From G963668655 sp963668655 (lineage in GTDB: Bacteria > Myxococcota_A > SURF-8): a stretch of DNA of 64,000 nt. Of this stretch, positions 7,283 through 16,600 are shown in pieces. The DNA lies in contig CAXXPQ010000004.1 in assembly GCA_963668655.2 (NCBI GenBank), positions 558,001-622,000 on the forward strand, written 5' to 3'. The notes beneath the pieces are model-generated. The model was not told where the DNA came from, did not search any database, and worked only from the letters and a program-made list of their open reading frames with translations. A program made the position numbers and the translations under genes. How positions within the stretch are numbered: position 1 is the first letter of the stretch; each line of letters opens with the position of its first letter.

Positions 7283-8437
7283 ATGAATGTCATCTTCATT
7301 TCTCCACATTTCCCCCCGAATTTCGCACAGTTCAGCCGGGCCTTGAAAGATGCGGGAGCAAGGGTTCTCGGCATCGGCGATACGACGTTCGAGGAACTCC
7401 CGCACACGCTGAAGGATAGCCTTACGGACTACCGCTTCGTTCCGGACATGCAGGATTTCCAGGCGATGAAAGCAGTTTGCCGGGAATTCATGGATATTCA
7501 TGGAGAAATCCATCGCATCGAGTCCATGAACGAATTCTGGCTGGAAATGGATGCCCGGCTGCGACGGGAATTCGGCGTTTTCGGGCAAAAGACGGAAGCC
7601 CTCCGGGTCAATCGCATGAAATCCGGAATGAAAGACCGCTTCCGACAGGCTGGAATTCCCTGCGCGGAGGGAGAATGTTACGAGAACCCGGATAAGATCC
7701 GGGCGTTGGCCGAGCGGTCGGGTTTTCCCCTGGTCTTCAAACCGGATCTCGGCGTAGGCGCCTTCGGATCATTCAAGGTCAAAAACGCCAGGGAACTGGA
7801 AACCGCTTTCGAGAAAGACCTGCGGGGATACATCGTCGAGGAAATGCTCACCGGCGATCTGGTAAGTTTCGACGGGTTGACCGATCGGGACGGCGAGATC
7901 GTTTTTTTCACCAGTCATATTTTCAATAACGGCATCATGGACGTGCTTTCCTCACAAGGCCCCATGCACTATTACAACCTTCGCAATCTTCCCATGGAAC
8001 TGGAGCGCCTGGGAAGAAAGACGGTGGAGGCGTTCGACATCCGGGAACGTTTCTTTCACATCGAATATTTCAGGAAGGATTCCGAATACAAGGCCATGGA
8101 AGTCAACGTCCGCCCTCCGGGAGGCTTTACCATGGATATGATGAACATCTCCTGCGATATCGACCTGTATCGATTGTGGGCGGAACTGGTCATGGGCCGG
8201 ACGGAGGAATTCACGTACAAACGGAAGTATCACGCCGCGCATGTCGCCAGAAGAACGATAAAACACTATCTGTTCGAACACGAGGAACTTCTGAACAAAC
8301 TGGGCAGCATGATTACCTACCACATGCCCATGCCGGGCGCATTCGCCGAGGTCATGGGGGATTACACGTACTTGTTGCGCACACCGGATCAGAAAACGCT
8401 GGAGGTGGCCATTTCCATGGTGGAGCGTGAACGATGA
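7283..8437 (+). CDS. ATP-grasp ligase-like protein, first paralogue
   Basis: The 384-residue product begins MNVIFISPHFPPNFAQFSRAL. It has a preATP-grasp Rossmann-like segment (about 1-110), then KSGMKDRFRQAGIPCAEGE, PLVFKPDLGVGAFG (the ATP-binding Lys region) and a metal-binding end in MEVNVRPPGGF. These are features of carboxylate-amine/thiol ligases related to carbamoyl-phosphate synthase. The stop overlaps the start of a close paralogue by four bases (ATGA), so both are cotranslated. The substrate is unknown. Neighbours (tRNA-Ala upstream, a lipoprotein downstream) do not define a pathway. Ligase class confidence is high; the reaction is not known. Confidence 0.8.
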   Translation: MNVIFISPHFPPNFAQFSRALKDAGARVLGIGDTTFEELPHTLKDSLTDYRFVPDMQDFQAMKAVCREFMDIHGEIHRIESMNEFWLEMDARLRREFGVFGQKTEALRVNRMKSGMKDRFRQAGIPCAEGECYENPDKIRALAERSGFPLVFKPDLGVGAFGSFKVKNARELETAFEKDLRGYIVEEMLTGDLVSFDGLTDRDGEIVFFTSHIFNNGIMDVLSSQGPMHYYNLRNLPMELERLGRKTVEAFDIRERFFHIEYFRKDSEYKAMEVNVRPPGGFTMDMMNISCDIDLYRLWAELVMGRTEEFTYKRKYHAAHVARRTIKHYLFEHEELLNKLGSMITYHMPMPGAFAEVMGDYTYLLRTPDQKTLEVAISMVERER

Positions 8438-9597
8438 ACGTGGTTTTCGTTTCTCCGGGTTTTCCGCCGAACTACGTGAACTTTTCCCGGGCGCTTTCTC
8501 GGCGCGGCATTCAGGTTCTGGGCGTCGGGGATACGCCGGTGGAGGATCTTCCCCATCGGTTGCTTGAGGCATTGACCGATTATTATCTTGTTCAAGACAT
8601 GGCTGATTACGACGCCATGCTGCGCGCCTGCGGCTATTTCACGCACCGGTACGGGCGCATCGATCGTATCGAATCCATGAACGAGCACTGGCTCGCCGGC
8701 GACGCGGCCTTGCGGGAGGATTTCAATGTCTACGGGCTGAAACCCGTGCAGACGGATGTCTACCGCAGTAAAATGGGAATGAAAAGCGTGTTTCAGGCCG
8801 CCGGAATCGCCTCCGCCGAAGCGGAGCATATCAGCGGCGCGGAACAGATCGCAGCCTTCGTGCAGCGGGTCGGATTCCCCGTCATCATCAAGCCGGACGT
8901 GGGCGTCGGGGCTCATAAAACATACAAAATCGCCAAGGAAAGCGATCTGAAGCCCTTCTTGCAGCATCCGCCCAAGGGATTCATCATCGAGCGCTTCATC
9001 GACGCCCGCATCGTCACCTTCGACGGACTGGTGGACGCCAACGGCCGGATTCTCTACGTCTCCTCCCTGGAATACGGAGAAGGCGTCATGGAATTCCTAC
9101 AGGAACAGAAATCCGTGTATTTCCGGTCTGTTCGAGAACTGGCTCCGTCGCTTCGGGATCTGGGGGAACGTATTGTGCGGGCTTTCGGCCTCCGGGAACG
9201 TTTTTTTCATATCGAGCTGTTCCGTACGGCTCCGGATGAGTACCTGGCCCTGGAAGTGAATCTGCGCCCCCCCGGCGGCTATATTCTGGACATGATGAAC
9301 TATTCCGCCGACATCGACCTGTATGACATGTGGGCGGAGATGCTGGCCAACGGCTCCAGCGAGCTTCCCGCTTCCATCGAACGGAAATACTTCACCGCCC
9401 ACGTCGGCCGCCGCTATCGTTTTTCTTATCGCTATTCACCCGCCGAGATCACGGAGCGGTTGGGAGAAATGATCGCCTTTCAGGGAGAAATTCCCGCCAT
9501 TTTCAGCGATGCTATGGGCAATTATCTCTTCATCCTCCGCCATCCGGAGGCCGAAATTCTGGACGAGGGCGTCCAGATGGTTCTTGAACTTGCCTGA
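8434..9597 (+). CDS. ATP-grasp ligase-like protein, second paralogue
   Basis: The 387-residue product is colinear with the preceding protein over its whole length. Shared features are FPPN..FSRAL at the start, GDT..E(D/E)LPH, RIESMNE.WL, KSGMK..F..AGI, KPD(L/V)GVGA and VN(V/L)RPPGG. The start ATG overlaps the previous stop. Retention of full-length catalytic segments in both copies suggests that both are active, perhaps on different substrates or as a hetero-oligomer. The 3' end of the gene overlaps the likely promoter of the next gene. Confidence 0.8.
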   Translation: MNVVFVSPGFPPNYVNFSRALSRRGIQVLGVGDTPVEDLPHRLLEALTDYYLVQDMADYDAMLRACGYFTHRYGRIDRIESMNEHWLAGDAALREDFNVYGLKPVQTDVYRSKMGMKSVFQAAGIASAEAEHISGAEQIAAFVQRVGFPVIIKPDVGVGAHKTYKIAKESDLKPFLQHPPKGFIIERFIDARIVTFDGLVDANGRILYVSSLEYGEGVMEFLQEQKSVYFRSVRELAPSLRDLGERIVRAFGLRERFFHIELFRTAPDEYLALEVNLRPPGGYILDMMNYSADIDLYDMWAEMLANGSSELPASIERKYFTAHVGRRYRFSYRYSPAEITERLGEMIAFQGEIPAIFSDAMGNYLFILRHPEAEILDEGVQMVLELA

Positions 9598-9617
9598 TTT
9601 CGGAAATCTGGTATTAT
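9590..9617 (+). promoter_or_regulatory. Putative promoter of the lipoprotein gene at 9721
   Basis: TTGCCT at 9590-9595 and TATTAT at 9612-9617 are 16 bases apart. The -35 element lies within the last codons of the ATP-grasp gene. A strong ribosome site (AAGGAG) precedes the ATG at 9721. Confidence 0.4.
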
Positions 9618-9720
9618 AGCTTGTGGTAATCGATGCCCGGCGGCCGTCGGCGTGTTTCGCCATCACGATCCGGGCGTTTCCCGTAAATGAAAACCCCGCA
9701 ATCATTTAAAAGGAGTCTTC

Positions 9721-11460
9721 ATGCGCACCCAAACGTGGCTTGCATTCGTGCTGTTTTTCATCCTGATCCTGATGCCGGCCTGTAGTTCCAGCGACGACGA
9801 TCCGGCGCCGGACGGCGACATCGACGGAGATATGGAAGCCTCCCCAGACGGCGACGAATCCCCGGACGGGGACGTGGATGCGGATGGGGATACGGAGATG
9901 GACGAATCGCTCTATCCTCGCCAGGAAGGACTCACGCCCCCGCCCAAGCCTGCCGACGAACTCGGCTATACGCTGCCCGCCAGAACGTCCGAGGAAACGC
10001 TTCCCACCCAGGAGGAAATCACCGCGTTTACGAAGAAGATCACGGCTTTCTTCAAGGATACCGGCTATTTCGACTGGGTGTGGCGTACGGCTCACGGTCT
10101 GGACGCCTCGTACGATACGAATATGATGGACTACAAGCTCTGGTGGCAGGACACCGGCATGCGCAAAAACGGCGACACCATCGAGTTCTTCCATACCGGC
10201 CGGGCCGAAAACATCGCCAAGCGGACCATCAAGGTTCTGAACAACTCCCTGGCGGGGTATCTGCTCACCGGAGACACGCGTATGGCCGAAGTGGCCGTGC
10301 AGCTCATGCGGGGCATGGTGGCGCTGTCGCTCGGCATGGAGTTCGAATCGGAGGAGCCTCTGGTCAAGTATCTGCAATCCCGTGCGGTTTTCAATCACAA
10401 TCACGACTACGAAGTGGACGGCCGCAAGGTCCACGTGGACTACGAGGGGATGTACGTGGCCAGCTTCAAGTGGAACGTTCACGTCTTCGAGATCGAGGAC
10501 AACCCCACCTACGGCGACATCTGGATTTCCAACATGCGTTCCAAGGACGACGTGCCGTACATGTTCTATTCCCTGGCTATCGCCACGAGGGCCTATCACG
10601 AGGCGCAGGATCCGGCGGTGCGCGAGGCGGCCGAACTGTTCATCGAATACATGCGCGGTTTCGCCCAGAGCATCGTGGACAACGACTGGTTCATTCTGAC
10701 CAAATACGAGGACGGCGAGGCCACCATCGCCATCGACGCCACCATGGAGAACAATCCACCGGCCGATCTGGGATCCTTCGTACATTGGAAAAGCATTTTC
10801 GGACCGGACGCGGAATGCAACGCCCAGCTCGGCGCCGCCATGGCGGGATATGGATTCCCGGCGGATCGCGGAGATTGCGAAGGCGGAAAAATCGGCTGGA
10901 ATTTCGAACTCAACGCGGAGCGGACGCATTACTTCAACTATAATATTTACAACTACTTCCACGTCGCCGCCCTGGCCACCTCCCAGCTTTGGGGGTTCGA
11001 CGAAATCGCTAAAAGCATCAACGAGGGTCTGATCTATCGCTTCGAGGAACTGATGCACAATCCCGACATGCCCAACACGGACGACCGGGAATTCCCGTCC
11101 GATCTCGCCGGCGTGATGCTCACCGCCGCCACCCACGGCTATCCGCTCAACGCCGAAGAGGCCAAGTTCATCATGGACTGGTACAGCCGTTCCTCCGACT
11201 GGTATCGCCAGTGGCCGCACTGGGATCCCTGGGCCAGTCTGGCGGACCAGGAGGAATTCTCGGACTACAAGGCCCCGCGGGTGGAGACCGTTTCGGACGG
11301 AAACGGCAACGAGACTCAGATCAGCTACATGCGCCTGGTGGAAATGCCGTATATCTTCGAGTATTGTTACTCGCCGTTGAAGAATCCGGACGCGGTGCCG
11401 TTCATCGACTGCGATATCGTGGCCGATCCCAACAAATGGGGAGAAGACGAGAAAAAATAG
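9721..11460 (+). CDS. DGD-linker lipoprotein, probable all-alpha surface protein
   Basis: The 579-residue product starts after AAAAGGAG. It has a signal peptide ending in the lipobox LMPAC (Cys about 20), then an acidic linker of PDGD/DGD units to about residue 60, then a globular part of about 500 residues. The globular part is rich in aromatic residues (YFDWVWRTAHG, NYNIYNYFHVAAL, WPHWDPWASLADQ), a look reminiscent of alpha/alpha-barrel carbohydrate-active or squalene-cyclase-like folds, but no catalytic motif is recognised. It should be anchored in the outer membrane, with the DGD linker acting as a calcium-binding or flexible spacer. A bidirectional terminator follows. Confidence 0.65.
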   Translation: MRTQTWLAFVLFFILILMPACSSSDDDPAPDGDIDGDMEASPDGDESPDGDVDADGDTEMDESLYPRQEGLTPPPKPADELGYTLPARTSEETLPTQEEITAFTKKITAFFKDTGYFDWVWRTAHGLDASYDTNMMDYKLWWQDTGMRKNGDTIEFFHTGRAENIAKRTIKVLNNSLAGYLLTGDTRMAEVAVQLMRGMVALSLGMEFESEEPLVKYLQSRAVFNHNHDYEVDGRKVHVDYEGMYVASFKWNVHVFEIEDNPTYGDIWISNMRSKDDVPYMFYSLAIATRAYHEAQDPAVREAAELFIEYMRGFAQSIVDNDWFILTKYEDGEATIAIDATMENNPPADLGSFVHWKSIFGPDAECNAQLGAAMAGYGFPADRGDCEGGKIGWNFELNAERTHYFNYNIYNYFHVAALATSQLWGFDEIAKSINEGLIYRFEELMHNPDMPNTDDREFPSDLAGVMLTAATHGYPLNAEEAKFIMDWYSRSSDWYRQWPHWDPWASLADQEEFSDYKAPRVETVSDGNGNETQISYMRLVEMPYIFEYCYSPLKNPDAVPFIDCDIVADPNKWGEDEKK

Positions 11461-11481
11461 AACTCACCGTTTGGAAGAACG

Positions 11482-11526
11482 AACGGCCCGTCGGAAAATA
11501 TGAAATCCGGCGGGCCGTTTTCTTTT
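11482..11526. terminator. Bidirectional terminator between convergent genes
   Basis: AACGGCCCGTCGG and CCGGCGGGCCGTT form a long GC-rich stem with one mismatch around a 12-base loop, followed by TTCTTTTT. It separates the lipoprotein gene from the convergent esterase gene. Confidence 0.85.
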
Positions 11527-11540
11527 TCGATATCAATCGC

Positions 11541-12326
11541 CTATCCCTTTGCATCCTCCAGCAGCCACTGCCAGATCTCCGGCAGCCGAATCTGCCAGGA
11601 TTCCTCGTTGTGGAAATGCCCGTCCCAGATGCGATACAACAACTCGTGATCTCCATAGCCGATGTTTTTCATGTGATTGTGAAAATCGGCCGTGACCCGA
11701 ACGTAATCCAGAAAAGTTTCATAGAAATGGTATTGTTCCTCCGAGCCGGTATCCAGGTAGATTTTCGACCAGTGGCCGGTATGTTTGTCCCAGAAGCGGA
11801 ACATCGCGCCTCCGGACCACATCAGGGACGGGGAAACCGCGCCGATTCTTCCGAAGATGTCGGGATACCGTTTTCCCAGGAACAATGAGATCAACCCGCC
11901 CATGCTGGCGCCCATGGCCCCGGTCCAGCGGGCATCGGGAAGCGTCCGGTAAGTGGTGTCGATATAAGGCTTTAGATGATTCACGAGAAAATCCGCGAAG
12001 ACCGGTCCTTTGCCGTGTTCCCCTCGGAGAGGCTCGTCCCACGGAGAATACTCCTCCATTCGCCAGTTCGTGTGATCCACGGCTACGATGATCCACGGCG
12101 GAATCCGGTTCTCCGAGACCATGCGGTCCATGGTGGTGTTGGCGCACCAGGTATGAAACAGCGCCGATTCCGGATGGCTGAATACGTTTTGCCCGTCGAA
12201 CATGTAAAGCACCGGAAAGCGGCGGTCCCGTTCCCAGTCGTACGCGTCCGGGGTGTAAATCCGGATGGTTCGCGATTCGTTCTCGGGGATGGAGTGAAAA
12301 CCTCGGATGATCTGGATGTAACTCAT
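11541..12326 (-). CDS. Putative esterase (alpha/beta hydrolase, esterase-D/COG2819-like)
   Basis: The 261-residue product is taken from ATG 12326 (MSYIQIIRGFHSIP); longer in-frame starts add only a basic, unconserved stretch. The elements are FPVLYMFDGQNVF, WIIVAVDHT, the nucleophile elbow GASMGG, and a C-terminal His in WDGHFHNEESW. This pattern is that of the enterochelin-esterase-like/putative esterase family, which hydrolyses simple esters or siderophore-type substrates. No signal peptide is visible, so it is likely cytoplasmic. It faces the lipoprotein gene across a terminator. The exact substrate is unknown. Confidence 0.8.
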   Translation of the reverse strand: MSYIQIIRGFHSIPENESRTIRIYTPDAYDWERDRRFPVLYMFDGQNVFSHPESALFHTWCANTTMDRMVSENRIPPWIIVAVDHTNWRMEEYSPWDEPLRGEHGKGPVFADFLVNHLKPYIDTTYRTLPDARWTGAMGASMGGLISLFLGKRYPDIFGRIGAVSPSLMWSGGAMFRFWDKHTGHWSKIYLDTGSEEQYHFYETFLDYVRVTADFHNHMKNIGYGDHELLYRIWDGHFHNEESWQIRLPEIWQWLLEDAKG

Positions 12327-12722
12327 TAATTTCCGCCTTCTCGTTGATGCGTCCCCCCTCGCGAATTCTCGAATCGTGAAAACGACTTTACACGATCGGT
12401 CCGCTGTTCGCAATACGACGGGACACTATTGGAATGCAAACTCGGCAGATTCCTGAGAATCGATAATGAAAATGACGGTTTATCCGTTTTGCAATCGAAG
12501 GTCGTTCATCCGGCGGCGAATTCGATCGAGCTCGATCGAACCGGTCGGCGGACAGCGGAATGCGATCCGGATGGCATGAAATTTCATCGTCAGAATCGGT
12601 CATTGCATCGTTGGGAAATGAAGGTCGGGGAAAATACTGAAATTTCCGGGAAAGCAACCGATAGTATTTCAAGGAAGAATTTCGTTGGATAGCCGTATTC
12701 TTGCAACGAAGGATAGGAAGTC
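12327..12722. other. Intergenic region upstream of cheX
   Basis: About 400 bases with no supported gene. It separates the divergent esterase and cheX genes and must hold both promoters. A ribosome site (GGATAGGA) precedes the cheX ATG. I see no convincing sigma-54 or sigma-28 element. Confidence 0.5.
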
Positions 12723-13196
12723 ATGACGCTTGACGCATCGATTCTGGATCCGTTCATCAACGCAACTGTTGAATGTTTCGAAACCATGTTGGATATGAGC
12801 CCGAAACCGGTGGATACCAGTCATCAAATTCCACCGATCGAATCCAAGGATATTTGCGCGATTATCGGACTTTCCGGTGAAGCCCAGGGATTTTGCGCCC
12901 TGAACGCCTCTGAAGCCGTGACGCTGGAAATGGTGTCGAATTTCGTCGGCGAGGAGGTGACGACGTTCGATGAGGATACCATGGACGCCATCGGCGAAAT
13001 CATCAATATCATCGCCGGCGGGGCCAAGGCGGGCATCAAAAGCCCGGCGCTGTCTATTTCGCTGCCATCGATCATGCATGGAAAGAAGTTCGTCGTTTCC
13101 GTGCCGTTGGACGTCGCGGTGGCGACCATCGTTTTTCAATGCGAAAGCGGCGCGTCGTTCTCGATGATCGTCGGTATGAAATTGGAAAAAAAGTAA
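12723..13196 (+). CDS. cheX: CheX-like CheY-P phosphatase
   Basis: The 157-residue product follows the CheC/CheX/FliY fold, with PFINATVECFETML at the start, CAIIGLSGEAQG in the middle and MDAIGEIINIIAGGAK near residues 82-97. That last segment contains the Glu and Asn (GExxN) that in this family dephosphorylate CheY-P. CheX proteins act as homodimers in the cytoplasm. The gene lies 31 bases upstream of a cheY, its evident substrate, and upstream of a membrane protein with FliM-like motifs. No other chemotaxis gene is present, so this set is probably not a classical flagellar pathway. Confidence 0.85.
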   Translation: MTLDASILDPFINATVECFETMLDMSPKPVDTSHQIPPIESKDICAIIGLSGEAQGFCALNASEAVTLEMVSNFVGEEVTTFDEDTMDAIGEIINIIAGGAKAGIKSPALSISLPSIMHGKKFVVSVPLDVAVATIVFQCESGASFSMIVGMKLEKK

Positions 13197-13227
13197 CGGT
13201 CAAATCATTATTCTGAAAGGAACGGCC

Positions 13228-13599
13228 ATGAAAGCTCTGATCGTAGACGATTCCAGCACGATGCGAAAAATCATTAAGAAAACCCTCATGCAGGCCGGGG
13301 TGGCGACCATCGTGGAGGCCGAGGACGGAATCGACGCCATGCAGAAAATGAAGGAAAACGGCGCGGATTTCGATGTCGTGCTGCTGGACATCAACATGCC
13401 CCGCGTGGACGGCGTGACGACCTTGAAGCAGTTGAAGGCGATCGACGAAACCAAGGGAATTCCGGTGATTATGTGCACGTCCGAGGCCGAAAAGGAGAAG
13501 GTGGTCGAATGTATTCGAGGCGGGGCTTCCGATTACATCGTCAAACCCTTCTCCAAGGATCTCATCGCCGAAAAAATCAGTAAGGTCGTTGGGAAATAA
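13228..13599 (+). CDS. cheY: Single-domain CheY-like response regulator
   Basis: The 123-residue receiver domain has no output domain. The acidic pair is in IVDDSSTMR, the phosphoacceptor is Asp54 in VLLDINMPRVDG, the switch Thr lies in VIMCTSEAEKEK, and the conserved Lys is in DYIVKPFSKD. The ribosome site GAAAGGA precedes the ATG. In other bacteria such proteins bind FliM or other peptides when phosphorylated. The adjacent phosphatase CheX and the repeat-bearing VWA protein 22 bases downstream suggest that these three act together. Confidence 0.9.
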   Translation: MKALIVDDSSTMRKIIKKTLMQAGVATIVEAEDGIDAMQKMKENGADFDVVLLDINMPRVDGVTTLKQLKAIDETKGIPVIMCTSEAEKEKVVECIRGGASDYIVKPFSKDLIAEKISKVVGK

Positions 13600-13621
13600 C
13601 CCGGCGTTCCGGTTCGGAACC

Positions 13622-16600
13622 ATGTCTGAACGAAACCGGATACGGCAGGCGGTTCGATTCTGGGCTCTTGTCTGCCTGCTGATTCTGTCGCTTGCCGAGA
13701 CAGCGCTGGCCGCCGGGGACAAGCATCGCGAGATCGTCTTTGCCCTGGACGATTCCGGATCCATGCGGACAACGGATCGGCGCGCCCTGAGCAAGAAAGC
13801 GGCCGAGATTTTCGTTCGGCTGATGGACCGGGAGGACCGGCTCGGCGTGATCGCCTTTTCGGATGGGGCCCGAACGATTCAGTCCATGACACGCATGCAG
13901 GGGGACCGGCGGAAACGCGCGATTATGAAAAGCATTTCCCGCTTGAAGCGCAAGGGAAAGCTGACCGATATCGAAACGGCGCTTCAGCGCGCCTTGAAGC
14001 AATATACCAACCTCCCCGATACGGACCGGGCGCTGCTTCTTCTCACCGATGGACGAATCGATCTGGACAACCGGCGGAGCGATTCCACCGAGGCCGAGGC
14101 GGCGTCCAGGAAGCGCATCCTGGAAACGCTGATTCCCTCGTTCCGAAAGCATGGTATTCCCATTTACGCCATGGCGTTCGGAGGGAACACGGACGAGGAA
14201 CTGCTGCGGAAGATGGCTTCCGACAGCCGGGGACTGTATTTCGAGATCGGAACCGCCAAGGAAATCGCCGGAATTTACTTCAAGATCTTCAACCAGATCA
14301 AAGCCCCCCAGCTGGCTCCCGTCAGCGGGGGAAAATTCAGTCTCGACCAGGCCGTGCGCGAGGCGACCCTTCTGATTCAAAGTTCCACGCGAAAGAATCA
14401 GTTGGAACTGTTTTCGCCGAAGGGGAAGAAATACACCCGTTCGAAGAGTTCGCGCAAGATCCGATGGGGCGGCAACGAAGCCTTCACCATGATTACCATC
14501 TCCAATCCGAAACCGGGGCGCTGGACCATAGGAGGCATTCCCGATTCGGAAACCAAGGTCATCCTGCTGACGGATATCCAGATGGAATGCCCGGTGATGG
14601 TGAATCGATTCCGGCAGAATGAACCCATCTACGTCCTGGCTCGTATCGAAGCGGGCGCGGCGAATCCGGACCTGGAGATCCCCGTGTATTTCAAGGCCGA
14701 ACTGGTCAGCGAAGCGGGCAATATCGTGGATACCGCCAATCTGTTGGACGACGGAGATCCGGGCGGACAGTGCGGAGAGGATCGTGTGGACCGCTGGAGA
14801 GGAGGCTACTCGGCGGGTATTTTCGGAGGAAACGACAGGCTGTTCGATCCCGGCATCTACACGGTTCGCGTCAAGGCGGAAAGTGAGACGTTTCAGCGTC
14901 AGCGCCAGTACGCGATCACCATCCGCAGGGGGGGCTGGGCCGAGCTTCCTGCCGAGGAGGTGACGATTGACAAGGGAAAGCCCCTGTATCTGGTGTGGCG
15001 GGTCACCCTTCCCCAGGTGGCCTCCGGATTTTCCGGGGCCGGCGCAATCGTCGATCCGGAGCGCCCTTTTCAACTGGATGTGCTGGGTCCGGACGGATCG
15101 AACAAGAAACTCACGATCACCCGGCAGGAAGAGGGATCGTATCAAGCCGTTTTTCCGGGCGAAGCGCTGGAGGGCGATTATCGGCTGGAACTTAGGCAGA
15201 ACATGGCGGAAGAATCTCCCGTATGCGTTCAGACAGCGGCCACGCTGACCCAGAAGGTGTCTTATCGTCTGCCTCCCGAAGCCATGGTCCCGGCGGAGAT
15301 AAAGAAAAGAGGATTTGGTCTTCTGGAAGGGATTCTGTTGGGGGTGATGATCCTGTTTCTTGGAACTTCCATTTTCATGCTCCTGAAACTGAAACGCATG
15401 TCGAAGGCCGTAACCGTTCATCGTACCCAACAGGCGCAAGTGCTTCAGGCGCAGGTGGAACAGGTCGCCCAAAGCCAGCAAGCCGAAAAACGGGCGGAGG
15501 AGGAATCCGGAGCCCCTGCCGACGGTATCGATGCGGACATGGCGGATATCGACGCGGCGGTGGACGGGATGGAAATGTTTGCAGGAACGGACGAAGAAGA
15601 CGCGGCGGAAGAGAAAACCGAGCCGGAGAAAGCGTCGGGGGAGGAAGAGGAAAAGCCGGAGCCGGAAGCGAAAGAAAAGGAACCGGCGGAGAAATCCGAG
15701 GAAAAACCGGCGGAAGCGGAAAAAGAGGTGGAAGAAACCGAACCGGAGCCGGAGCCGGAGCCCGAGCCTTCCATGGACGTGGAAACGCCTCCGGACGAAT
15801 CGGAGACCGAGGTGGCGAGTGAACCGGAAGAAGAGGAAGCCAAAGAGACCGAACCGGAAAGCGGACCGGACCGGAATCTCGGTCTGGACGCCCGCTTGGG
15901 AGATATCGACGCGATCATCGATCGGATGGAGGCGATAAATGCGGGAGCTCAGACGTTCAAGGAAGCGTTGAGCGAAGACGAGGCGAAGAAGAAGGAGGCG
16001 TCGAGCGAATCGGAGGAAGAGATTGTAGAAGAAATCCCGTCGGAGACGATGCAATCGGGACCGCTGGACATGAGTCAGATCGATTCGTTGATCGACAACC
16101 TCAAGGAGGATGATCGCAAGGAACCGGAGGAGCAACAACGGCCGAAAGAGGGCTTCAACCTGGATCACCTGGACGACGTGATTGCACAGATGCAGTCTTT
16201 CAGCGCAACGCCCACGAAAAGTGAAAAGGCCTCTGAAGGGCAGGATTCTCCCAATGCCGAAGAGCCGGTGAAGACGGAGACGCCGTTCAGCATGGATGCC
16301 GTGGACAGCATGCTCGATAAACTGGCCGACACCAAGGATTCTTCCGAAACGAAGTCGGAGCCGAAGCCGGAACCCAAGGAAAAGAAGCCCCTGGACATGA
16401 GTGAGATCGACGCCGCCATCGCCCGGATGGGGGAGATCGCCGGAAAACCGGAACCGAAGAAAGAGCCGCCGAAGCCGGAACCCAAGGAAAAGAAACCCCT
16501 GGACATGAGCGAGATCGACGCCGCCATCGCCCGGATGGGGGAGATCGCCGGAAAACCGGAACGGAAAAAAGAGCCGCCTGAGCCCAAACCGGAATCGGAG

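Noticed and set aside
9706..11220. Minus-strand frame of 504 codons opposite the lipoprotein gene
   Set aside because: Val/His/Gly-rich shadow with no start signal; the plus strand has a signal peptide, lipobox and ribosome site.
13577..16168. Long open frame (863 codons) on the minus strand opposite the VWA gene
   Set aside because: Arg/Leu/Phe-rich translation without motifs, caused by high GC and biased codon use of the real plus-strand gene.
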